From: an uncultured Butyrivibrio sp.
GTDB lineage: Bacteria > Bacillota > Clostridia > Lachnospirales > Lachnospiraceae
NCBI GenBank assembly: GCA_947169985.1
Contig: CAMVRW010000119.1
Coordinates: 1 to 7,373 of the forward strand
Reading direction: 5' to 3'
DNA length: 7,373 nt
Under the pieces are notes generated by a model that was given only the letters and a program-made list of their open reading frames with translations, did not search any database and was not told the origin of the DNA. A program made the position numbers and the translations under genes. Shown here piece after piece: positions 1-5,756 of the stretch (its first letter is position 1; each line of letters starts with the position of its first letter).

Positions 1-405
1 TGGAAGACTCAGGCTGACAACGGCTCTTTATACAACACTCCTAACTGCTGGAGCATCTACATGTGCGGCCTTGTGTTTAAGTGGCTTAAGGCTCAGGGCG
101 GTCTTGAGGTGATGAAGAAGAGAAATGAAGCAAAGGCTAAGATCCTTTACGATTATCTTGATCAGAGCAAGATGTTTAAGGGAACAGTAAGACCAGAGGA
201 TCGTTCACTTATGAATGTTCCATTTATTACTGATTCTGAGGAGCTCAATGCCAAGTTCATCGCTGAGGCAACTAAGGCAGGCTTCGTAAGTCTTAAGGGA
301 CACAGAACTGTTGGCGGAATGAGAGCAAGTATCTATAATGCTATGCCACAGGAAGGTGTACAGAAGCTCGTTGATTTCATGAATGAATTTGAAAAGAACA
401 ACTAA
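1..405 (+). CDS. serC: Phosphoserine aminotransferase, C-terminal part (5' end outside window)
   Basis: The first 134 codons in frame 1 encode the C-terminal third of a SerC-type phosphoserine aminotransferase (class V PLP enzyme, family length about 360). SerC converts 3-phosphohydroxypyruvate and glutamate to O-phosphoserine and 2-oxoglutarate in the cytoplasm. Seen directly: the LYNTP segment (fragment residues 10-14), whose Asn-Thr contributes to the PLP phosphate site of the partner subunit in this family, and the hallmark [17 protein letters not shown] near the C-terminus (residues 100-116), which holds the conserved substrate-binding arginines. The residue after NTP is Asn where Pro is common. 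The PLP lysine lies upstream, outside the window. The gene stops with TAA, and the serA ribosome binding site starts two bases after the stop codon, so the two are almost certainly one operon. Confidence in identity is high; the start cannot be seen. Confidence 0.95.
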   Translation, partial: WKTQADNGSLYNTPNCWSIYMCGLVFKWLKAQGGLEVMKKRNEAKAKILYDYLDQSKMFKGTVRPEDRSLMNVPFITDSEELNAKFIAEATKAGFVSLKGHRTVGGMRASIYNAMPQEGVQKLVDFMNEFEKNN

Positions 406-406
406 C

Positions 407-412
407 AGGAGG
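407..412 (+). promoter_or_regulatory. Ribosome binding site of serA
   Basis: A perfect AGGAGG lies 9 bases before the ATG at 422 and immediately after the serC stop codon. It fixes the serA start and fits coupled translation of serC and serA. Confidence 0.85.
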
Positions 413-421
413 CTGATATAG

Positions 422-1591
422 ATGTACAAGTATAAATGTTTAAACCCAATCGCTAAGATCGGTCTTAACAATTTCTCTGATCAGTACACAGCGGTTGATA
501 ATGTAGACGAAGCAGAAGGCATTCTTGTTAGAAGCGCCAATATGCTTGAAATGGACTTTTCCGATACTCTTCTTGCTATAGCAAGAGCTGGAGCAGGAGT
601 AAATAACATTCCTCTCGATAAGTGCACACAGCAGGGAATTGTTGTTTTCAATACCCCGGGAGCTAATGCGAACGGCGTAAAAGAGATGGTTCTTGCTGCA
701 ATGCTCATTGCTTCAAGAGATATTATCGGCGGTACTGAGTGGGTTAAGGCTAATGCGGGAGATCCTGAGATCGCAAAGCTTACTGAGAAATCCAAGAAGA
801 AGTTTGCTGGAACTGAGATCTTCGGTAAGAAGCTTGGTATCATCGGACTTGGCGCTATCGGCGTACGTGTGGCTAATGCTGCAAGACAGCTCGGTATGGA
901 GGTTTATGGATATGATCCATATCTCTCAATCGATGCTGCATGGAGACTTTCTTCAGATGTTAAGCACGTTACCAATGTGGATGATATCTATTCAAAGTGC
1001 GATATCATCACAATCCATGTACCTGCTCTTGATTCTACAAAGGGTATGATCAACAAGGATGCCATTGCTAAGATGAAGAAGGGCGTAATCCTTATCAACC
1101 TTGCAAGAGATATCCTTTGCAACGAAGCTGATGTTCTTTCAGGTATCAATGCAGGTAAGATCAGAAAGTATGTTACAGACTTCCCGAACCCTGTAATTGC
1201 AGGTCATGATGGTTGTATTGTTATCCCTCATCTTGGTGCTTCAACTGAGGAGTCAGAGGATAACTGTGCTGTTAAGGCAGTTCTTGAGCTTAAGGATTAT
1301 CTTGAAAATGGAAACATCAACAATTCAGTTAATTTCCCTAATTGCGATATGGGAATCTGTGACAAGCCAAGAGTAGCTATTTTCCACAAGAATGTAGCTA
1401 ACATGATCAGTCAGTTTACAACAGTGCTCGGCGGCGCAGGTATGAACATCTCAGACATGACAAATAAGTCCAGAGGTGACTACGCATATACTCTTATTGA
1501 TCTGGAAGATACAGTTACAGATGACATTGTAAAGAAGCTGTCTAAGGTTGATGGAGTAATCAGAGTAAGAGTGGTAAGAAAAGACGTATAA
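422..1591 (+). CDS. serA: D-3-phosphoglycerate dehydrogenase, short form with ACT domain
   Basis: SerA oxidises 3-phosphoglycerate to 3-phosphohydroxypyruvate with NAD, the first step of serine synthesis. The 389-residue protein has a split substrate-binding domain (about 1-95 and 285-310) with GAGVNNIP at 57-64, a Rossmann NAD domain with GLGAIG at 142-147 and an acidic DP after the next strand (165-166), the catalytic Arg in NLARD (R229) and the catalytic His in PHLGAST (H270). A C-terminal ACT domain (about 317-386) begins PRVAIFHKNVANM and contains AYTLID; such domains usually bind serine or another amino acid for feedback control. The Glu of the usual Arg-Glu-His triad is not at its expected place: the loop reads YVTDFPNP and is shorter than in E. 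coli SerA, as I recall for this clostridial/Bacteroidetes-type subgroup. The start is set by AGGAGG at 407-412. It is downstream of serC, and a hairpin follows its stop. Confidence 0.95.
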   Translation: MYKYKCLNPIAKIGLNNFSDQYTAVDNVDEAEGILVRSANMLEMDFSDTLLAIARAGAGVNNIPLDKCTQQGIVVFNTPGANANGVKEMVLAAMLIASRDIIGGTEWVKANAGDPEIAKLTEKSKKKFAGTEIFGKKLGIIGLGAIGVRVANAARQLGMEVYGYDPYLSIDAAWRLSSDVKHVTNVDDIYSKCDIITIHVPALDSTKGMINKDAIAKMKKGVILINLARDILCNEADVLSGINAGKIRKYVTDFPNPVIAGHDGCIVIPHLGASTEESEDNCAVKAVLELKDYLENGNINNSVNFPNCDMGICDKPRVAIFHKNVANMISQFTTVLGGAGMNISDMTNKSRGDYAYTLIDLEDTVTDDIVKKLSKVDGVIRVRVVRKDV

Positions 1592-1614
1592 ATACGGTAA
1601 AATATAGTAAAATA

Positions 1615-1657
1615 GTGGGAGAGATTTTGGAAAGACAAGATCTCTCCCAAACTTTTT
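1615..1657 (+). terminator. Hairpin with T-run between serA and the DUF1015 gene (terminator or attenuator)
   Basis: TGGGAGAGAT at 1616-1625 is the exact reverse complement of ATCTCTCCCA at 1640-1649, a 10-bp stem. It can be extended inward by about three weaker pairs (T1626-G1639, T1627-A1638, T1628-A1637). Three bases (AAC) separate the stem from a run of five T at 1653-1657. This resembles an intrinsic terminator, but the T-run is short and offset. Only 17 bases separate the end of the T-run from the next start codon, leaving no room for a promoter between them. A partial terminator, or an mRNA processing or stability element that lowers downstream expression, fits as well as full termination. 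Confidence 0.6.
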
Positions 1658-1662
1658 GATAT

Positions 1663-1667
1663 GGAGG
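1663..1667 (+). promoter_or_regulatory. Ribosome binding site of the DUF1015 gene
   Basis: GGAGG sits 7 bases before the ATG at 1675 and only 5 bases after the T-run of the upstream hairpin. It clearly fixes the start of the DUF1015 gene. Confidence 0.8.
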
Positions 1668-1674
1668 AGACAAA

Positions 1675-2931
1675 ATGGCAGATATAAAGCCTTTTAAAGC
1701 CTTTAGACCTGTTGCGGATAAGGTATCAAAAATAGCAGCCCTTCCTTATGATGTATATAACAGACAGGAAGCGAGAGCGGTTGTGGAAAAGAATCCTGAT
1801 TCCTTCCTTGCTATTGACAGGCCGGAAACTTTTTTTGAACCTGATCACGATATGTATGCTCCGGAAGTCTACGATAAGGCAAAGGAGCAGCTTTGGGGCA
1901 GGATAGAAAAAGGGGATTTTGTACAGGACGAAGCTAATTCCTACTATATTTATGAACTTACTATGGATGGCAGGAGTCAGACGGGCATCGTGGCTGTTGC
2001 ATCTATAGATGACTATTTAAATGGCGTTATAAAAAAGCATGAAAACACCAGAGAAGAAAAGGAAAAGGACAGAATAAACCATGTCTATACCTGTAAGGCA
2101 CAGACTGGCCCGATTTTCCTTTGCTACAGAGACAATGCCACTATCAACGAGATAGTTGACAGGGTTAAAACGGTGGATGAGCCTGTTTACGACTTCACTT
2201 CAGAAGATGGAGTAAGACACAGGGTTTGGTTGATGGGAGACGAGGAAGAGAACAACATGATCTGCCGAGTGTTTACTTCCATTAATGACATTTACATCGC
2301 TGACGGACACCACAGATGCGCTTCAGCTGTTAAGGTTGGCCTTAAGATGAGGCAGGAAAAAGGTGATCAGTACAAAAAGAATCTTGAAGCGGATTATTTT
2401 CTGTCAGTTCTTTTCCCTGAGTCTGAGCTTATGATCATGGATTACAACAGGGTAGTTAAGGACCTTAACGGATTGACTCCTGAAGAATTTCTTTCTGTGC
2501 TTTCAAAGAAGTTCGATGTTAAAAAGGAAGAAGCGGCAGTAAAACCTTCCAAGAAGGGTGAATTTGGATTATTCCTTGATGGATGTTGGTTCAGGTTAAA
2601 TGCCCATGATGACATCACAAGCGACGATCCTGTAGAGGGTCTGGATGTATCTGTTCTGCAGAATCAGGTTCTTTTCCCTGTCCTTGGCATTGAGGATCCT
2701 AAGACTGATAAGAGAATAGATTTTGTTGGCGGAATACGAGGCCTTAAGGAACTTGAAAGACGCTGCAAGACTGATATGTGCCTTGCTTTTTCAATGTATC
2801 CGACCAGCATAAATGAGCTTTTTGAGGTGGCAGATGCAGGAAAACTCATGCCTCCAAAGTCCACCTGGTTTGAACCTAAGCTTCTTAGCGGATTGTTTCT
2901 GCACGATATACGCGGTATTGTGGTACAATGA
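1675..2931 (+). CDS. DUF1015 family protein linked to serine biosynthesis genes
   Basis: This 418-residue protein belongs to DUF1015 (COG4198), whose biochemical role I do not know to be established. Family marks that can be seen: an N-terminal KPFKAFRPV (5-13) and PYDV (24-27), HENT followed by a highly charged stretch (122-133), IADGHHRCASA (208-218), MDYNRVVKDL (255-264), and the C-terminal MPPKSTWFEPKLLSG (392-406). There is no signal peptide or membrane segment, so it should be cytoplasmic. The length is normal for the family. It follows serC-serA, and from memory this order recurs in Firmicutes and Bacteroidetes, pointing to a role connected with serine or phosphoserine. The DGHHR motif recalls the G-x-H-R motif of ParB/sulfiredoxin-fold proteins, a fold that includes the archaeal free-serine kinase SerK; that resemblance is my inference and unproven. 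GGAGG 7 bases upstream supports the ATG. Confidence is high for the family and low for any activity. Confidence 0.88.
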   Translation: MADIKPFKAFRPVADKVSKIAALPYDVYNRQEARAVVEKNPDSFLAIDRPETFFEPDHDMYAPEVYDKAKEQLWGRIEKGDFVQDEANSYYIYELTMDGRSQTGIVAVASIDDYLNGVIKKHENTREEKEKDRINHVYTCKAQTGPIFLCYRDNATINEIVDRVKTVDEPVYDFTSEDGVRHRVWLMGDEEENNMICRVFTSINDIYIADGHHRCASAVKVGLKMRQEKGDQYKKNLEADYFLSVLFPESELMIMDYNRVVKDLNGLTPEEFLSVLSKKFDVKKEEAAVKPSKKGEFGLFLDGCWFRLNAHDDITSDDPVEGLDVSVLQNQVLFPVLGIEDPKTDKRIDFVGGIRGLKELERRCKTDMCLAFSMYPTSINELFEVADAGKLMPPKSTWFEPKLLSGLFLHDIRGIVVQ

Positions 2932-2981
2932 ATGATATAAGGTCAAAAAGTCTTAAATGTGTAAATAAATTTTAACTTCAT

Positions 2982-2988
2982 GGGAGGG
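2982..2988 (+). promoter_or_regulatory. Ribosome binding site that selects a TTG start for the GH13 homologue
   Basis: GGGAGGG lies 6 bases before an in-frame TTG at 2995. The apparent ATG at 2980 overlaps this motif itself and has only AT-rich sequence without a purine-rich site upstream. The site therefore points to TTG 2995 as the real start. Confidence 0.75.
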
Positions 2989-2994
2989 ACCACT

Positions 2995-5496
2995 TTGAAT
3001 AATAAGTTATACAAAATGATGAACTGGCCGGAAATTGAGGAGATTATCTACTCTGATGGTGATAATCCCCACAGGATACTTGGCGCCCATAAGGTGGGAA
3101 GCAGCTACCTTATCCAGGCTTTTTATCCTGATGCAGAGTCAATGCAGGTTTATATTGAGAATTCTAAAAAGAGCTATGAAATGGAACTGGCTGATGAAGC
3201 TGGATTCTATGCTGCAATTGTTCCCTATGTGGACAAGCTTAAGTATTACTTTGTGATAAAAGATACTGAGGGCAACGAGAGGAAGGTTGTTGATCCATAT
3301 GCTTTCGATGCTCTTATGGATAGAGAGGATTTCATAAAACTTGGAAGTGGCATTCATTACCATATTTATGAAAAGCTTGGAGCACACCTGATGACCAGAA
3401 ATGGTGTTAAGGGGTGTGAGTTCTGCGTTTGGGCTCCATCTGCAGCAAGAGTCAGCGTCATTGGTGATTTCAACACCTGGGATGGAAGAGTATGTCAGAT
3501 GCATAGGCTTGATCCTATTGGTGTTTTCGAGATCTTCATTCCCGGAGCCAAGGAAGGGGATGGCTATCAGTTTGAGATTAAGACAAGAAGTGGTCTTATC
3601 CTGAAGAGGCCTGATCCTTATGCTACAAAGTCCAGGGGAGAAAATGGCTCTATTTCTGTGATCAATGACATTAAGCCTATTAAGTGGACTGATGATAAGT
3701 GGATCACTGCAAGGAAGAAGTTCAACAGGGATGAGGATCCTCTTTCAATCTGTGAGATTTCCCTTGAGGCTTTTGCAGGAAGACATGAGGGAAAAGGATC
3801 CATGGAGGAGATCACAGCTGACGTGCTTGAGTATGTTCAGAATCATGGCTTTGACACCATTGAACTTATGCCTGTAATGAAGCACGTTCCGGGACATTTC
3901 TATCATATCCTTAACTTCTTTGCTTTAGATGATAGCAATGGCTCAGCAGCTGAATTTATGAAGTTTGTTGATACCATGCACCAGGCAGGTATCAGGGTAC
4001 TTCTCGACTGGGTACCTACCTTCTTCCCTAAATCAAGCTGCGGTCTTTCCGATTTTGATGGAAGAACTCTTTATGAATATGCTGATCCCAGGGTGGGAAT
4101 CCATCCAAAGTCAGGCGATCTGATATTTGATTATGGTAGAAAAGAAGTATCTAACTTCCTTATATCTAATGCTTTGTTCTGGATTGAGAACTTCCATATT
4201 GATGGAATCAGAACCTCAGATATCTCCAGAATCCTTTATCTTGATTACGACAGGAAACCTGGAGAATGGATGCCTAACATCTATGGAGGAAATGAGAACC
4301 TTGAGGCTTTGGAATTCCTGAAGCAGTTTACAACCGTACTTCATAAGGATAATCCTGGAGTATTGCTTCTTACAAAAGAGACTGCCTGCTGGCCTCACGT
4401 TACCGATGAGATTGATAACGGCGGTCTTGGCTTTGACTACAAATGGAATAATGGCTGGACCAGGGACTTCCTTGCGTACATGGAAAATGACCCTCTCTTC
4501 AGGGCTGGACACCATGATGAGGTTACCTTCAGCCTTATTTACAGCTATACAGAGAGATTTATCCTGGCATTTACTCATGAGGATCTTGAAAAAGGCCTTG
4601 AGGGACTTTACTATAGAATGCCCGGAGATACATCTAAGAAGATGGCGAACCTTCGCCTTGCTATCAGCTTTATGATGGTTCATCCCGGAAGAAAGCACCT
4701 GTACATGGAGCCTGACGCCCTGACAATTGACCAGGCTGTATTTGTGGAGAATCTTGTAAAGAAGCTCAATGACCTCTACTATGCAAATCCTGCTCTTCAT
4801 ATTTATGACAACAATGAGGGTGGATTTGAGTGGATCAATGTGCTTGCCTCTGATGAGTGCATGCTTGCCTTTGTGAGAAAGACTGAAAGCGACAAAGAAA
4901 TGCTGGTTGTTGTAGCAAATATGGCCGGCGTTGAGAGACAGTTTGAGATAGGCGTTCCTGCTGATGGAAGATATCTGGAGATCTTTAATTCAGATGATGT
5001 TTCTTTTGGTGGAACAGGCATGATAAATGAGGGCAAGAGAGAGGCTAAGAGGAAGGAAGTGGACGGAAGGAATTACTCCATTGGCCTTCAGATGGCTCCT
5101 GTATCTCTTTCTATCTTTAGCTACACTCCTTACACTGAGCAGGAGAAGAAGATAAGAGCAATCAAGGAAGAGGAAGAGATCAAGAAGGAAAAGGAGCGCC
5201 AGGAGAGAATAGCTGAGCTCAAGGAGAGGCAGAGCCTTGAGGAGGAGAGACTTCTTAAGGAACTGAAGCTCAAGTATGAAAAAGAACTTTTGGAGCAGGA
5301 GAAGGCCATCGAAGAAAAATACGAAAAGATCGAAGAAGAGAGGATCTTCAGTATTGTATCCAAAGAGGCTTTGAAGAGCGTGACCAAGAAGGCACCTGCA
5401 AAGAAGAGCGCAGGAAAGACTACCGCGAAGAAGACCACAACAAAGAAAGCGTCTACTTCTAAGAAAGCAGCTCCAAAGAAACCTGATACAAAGTAA
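2995..5496 (+). CDS. Glycogen branching enzyme homologue, probable GH13 pseudoenzyme with basic C-terminal tail
   Basis: Numbering counts from the in-frame ATG at 2980; subtract 5 for the preferred TTG start (833 residues). Domains follow GlgB: a first CBM48-like module (about 28-115, NPHRILGAH), a second (about 145-225, FCVWAPSAARVSVIGDFNTW, DPYA at 212-215), a GH13 barrel (about 255-600) and a beta domain (about 615-716). Two features follow that GlgB lacks: a Glu/Lys-rich helical segment (719-790) and a Lys-rich tail (803-838). GlgB is usually 630-730 residues. The barrel aligns closely (FDG.TLYE.ADPR.G.HP; NFLISNALFW; YLDY.R; YGG.ENLEA.EFL; RMPGD), but E. coli D405, E458 and D526 correspond to S413, K466 and E534, and H340 to F348. 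The barrel D343, R411 and H533 remain. The frame is open, so this is not a decayed pseudogene. It probably binds alpha-glucan as a scaffold or regulator. A 63-base gap without an obvious terminator separates it from the DUF1015 gene. Confidence 0.85.
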   Translation: MNNKLYKMMNWPEIEEIIYSDGDNPHRILGAHKVGSSYLIQAFYPDAESMQVYIENSKKSYEMELADEAGFYAAIVPYVDKLKYYFVIKDTEGNERKVVDPYAFDALMDREDFIKLGSGIHYHIYEKLGAHLMTRNGVKGCEFCVWAPSAARVSVIGDFNTWDGRVCQMHRLDPIGVFEIFIPGAKEGDGYQFEIKTRSGLILKRPDPYATKSRGENGSISVINDIKPIKWTDDKWITARKKFNRDEDPLSICEISLEAFAGRHEGKGSMEEITADVLEYVQNHGFDTIELMPVMKHVPGHFYHILNFFALDDSNGSAAEFMKFVDTMHQAGIRVLLDWVPTFFPKSSCGLSDFDGRTLYEYADPRVGIHPKSGDLIFDYGRKEVSNFLISNALFWIENFHIDGIRTSDISRILYLDYDRKPGEWMPNIYGGNENLEALEFLKQFTTVLHKDNPGVLLLTKETACWPHVTDEIDNGGLGFDYKWNNGWTRDFLAYMENDPLFRAGHHDEVTFSLIYSYTERFILAFTHEDLEKGLEGLYYRMPGDTSKKMANLRLAISFMMVHPGRKHLYMEPDALTIDQAVFVENLVKKLNDLYYANPALHIYDNNEGGFEWINVLASDECMLAFVRKTESDKEMLVVVANMAGVERQFEIGVPADGRYLEIFNSDDVSFGGTGMINEGKREAKRKEVDGRNYSIGLQMAPVSLSIFSYTPYTEQEKKIRAIKEEEEIKKEKERQERIAELKERQSLEEERLLKELKLKYEKELLEQEKAIEEKYEKIEEERIFSIVSKEALKSVTKKAPAKKSAGKTTAKKTTTKKASTSKKAAPKKPDTK
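5386..5493 (+). repeat. Lysine-pair repeat tail of the GH13 homologue (coding repeat)
   Basis: The last 36 codons encode a low-complexity tail of Lys, Ala, Thr, Ser and Pro. Lys pairs or single Lys recur at residues 803, 808, 813, 817, 822, 828 and 833, close to a five-residue period of the KKxxx type. Such tails resemble those of histone H1 and some bacterial nucleoid proteins. They are expected to be disordered and strongly basic. The DNA repeat is imperfect, so the repetition is at the protein level. Confidence 0.8.
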
Positions 5497-5505
5497 AGTA
5501 CCTGC

Positions 5506-5534
5506 TTGTAAATTCTCAAAGGGCACATTATAAT
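5506..5534 (+). promoter_or_regulatory. Putative promoter nested in the terminator, reading into tRNA-Thr
   Basis: TTGTAA at 5506-5511 (four of six matches to TTGACA) is followed by exactly 17 bases and then a perfect TATAAT at 5529-5534. The -10 box lies in the loop of the terminator hairpin. Transcription would begin near 5541, within the right arm of the stem, about 29 bases before the tRNA. This would supply the tRNA with its own promoter while leaving the hairpin out of its transcript. Confidence 0.6.
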
Positions 5535-5552
5535 GAGTGATGTGCCCTTTTT
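5518..5552 (+). terminator. Intrinsic terminator after the GH13 homologue
   Basis: AAAGGGCACAT at 5518-5528 pairs perfectly with ATGTGCCCTTT at 5540-5550, an 11-bp stem with an 11-base loop, and five T at 5548-5552 complete the signal. It starts 21 bases after the stop codon. On the opposite strand the flanking T-run is only three, so it should act mainly on + strand transcription. Confidence 0.88.
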
Positions 5553-5569
5553 ATTGGGTTTATGAACGA

Positions 5570-5642
5570 GCTGGAATAGCGCAGTCGGTAGCGCAACTGA
5601 TTCGTAATCAGTAGGTCGAGGGTTCAAGTCCCTTTTCCAGCT
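5570..5642 (+). tRNA. tRNA-Thr (anticodon CGU)
   Basis: The 73-base cloverleaf is complete. The acceptor stem GCTGGAA (5570-5576) pairs with TTCCAGC (5635-5641). The D stem is GCGC/GCGC (5579-5582, 5591-5594). The anticodon stem ACTGA/TCAGT encloses the loop TTCGTAA, with anticodon CGT at 5603-5605. The T stem is GAGGG/CCCTT with one G-U pair, and the T loop is TTCAAGT. The anticodon reads the threonine codon ACG. The discriminator is T5642, and CCA is not encoded (CTC follows), so CCA must be added after transcription. It sits between two intergenic regulatory regions as a single tRNA, with no clear terminator behind it. Confidence 0.96.
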
Positions 5643-5646
5643 CTCT

Positions 5647-5660
5647 TTTATTGCAATAAA
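5647..5660. repeat. 14-bp perfect palindrome upstream of the apt promoter
   Basis: TTTATTGCAATAAA reads the same on both strands and abuts the putative -35 box at 5661-5666. Having no loop, it is a poor hairpin; a dimeric regulator's operator is possible. At 14 bp and AT-rich, chance is also possible. Confidence 0.4.
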
Positions 5661-5690
5661 TTGGTACAGCGATAATATCTGTGATATAAT
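5661..5690 (+). promoter_or_regulatory. Putative promoter of the apt-rel operon (extended -10)
   Basis: TTGGTA at 5661-5666, an 18-base spacer, and TATAAT at 5685-5690 preceded by TGA, which gives the extended -10 form TGnTATAAT. The expected start near 5697 gives a leader of about 60 bases before apt. A second TATAAT overlaps at 5690-5695. Confidence 0.6.
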
Positions 5691-5756
5691 ATAATGTCGT
5701 ATTGTTGATGTTATCAAATTCAATCAAAATATAATGTTTAGAGAGGGTTATCAGAA

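Noticed and set aside
2932..2981. Promoter or terminator between the DUF1015 and GH13 genes
   Set aside because: An extended -10-like TGATATAAG occurs at 2933-2941, but no -35 box fits at usual spacing, and I see no hairpin. Read-through from upstream is at least as likely.
4216..4800. 194-codon reverse-strand open frame
   Set aside because: It lies wholly inside the GH13 homologue, resembles no family I know, and has no independent ribosome binding site or neighbour logic.
2980..5496. Calling the GH13 gene an ordinary active glgB
   Set aside because: Overall similarity would give that label, but the nucleophile, acid/base and third carboxylate positions and the region I His are all substituted.
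4990..5526. 178-codon reverse-strand open frame rich in Leu, Phe and Cys
   Set aside because: It is the mirror of the Glu/Lys-rich helix and Lys tail on the + strand; the apparent hydrophobicity comes from antisense AAG/GAG codons.
5570..5642. tRNA-Thr as an integration site for a mobile element
   Set aside because: No repeat of the tRNA 3' end, integrase or phage-like gene is visible; housekeeping genes flank both sides.
5130..5723. Long reverse-strand open frame across the GH13 gene's 3' end and the tRNA
   Set aside because: Its peptide includes LNPRPTDYESVALPTAL, the familiar artefact of translating a tRNA gene antisense; the rest is the antisense of the Lys/Glu-rich tail.
5730..5735. 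A further TATAAT upstream of apt as a second promoter
   Set aside because: The best -35 (TTGATG at 5705-5710) needs a 19-base spacer, and the start would fall near 5742, inside the apt ribosome binding site, leaving almost no leader.
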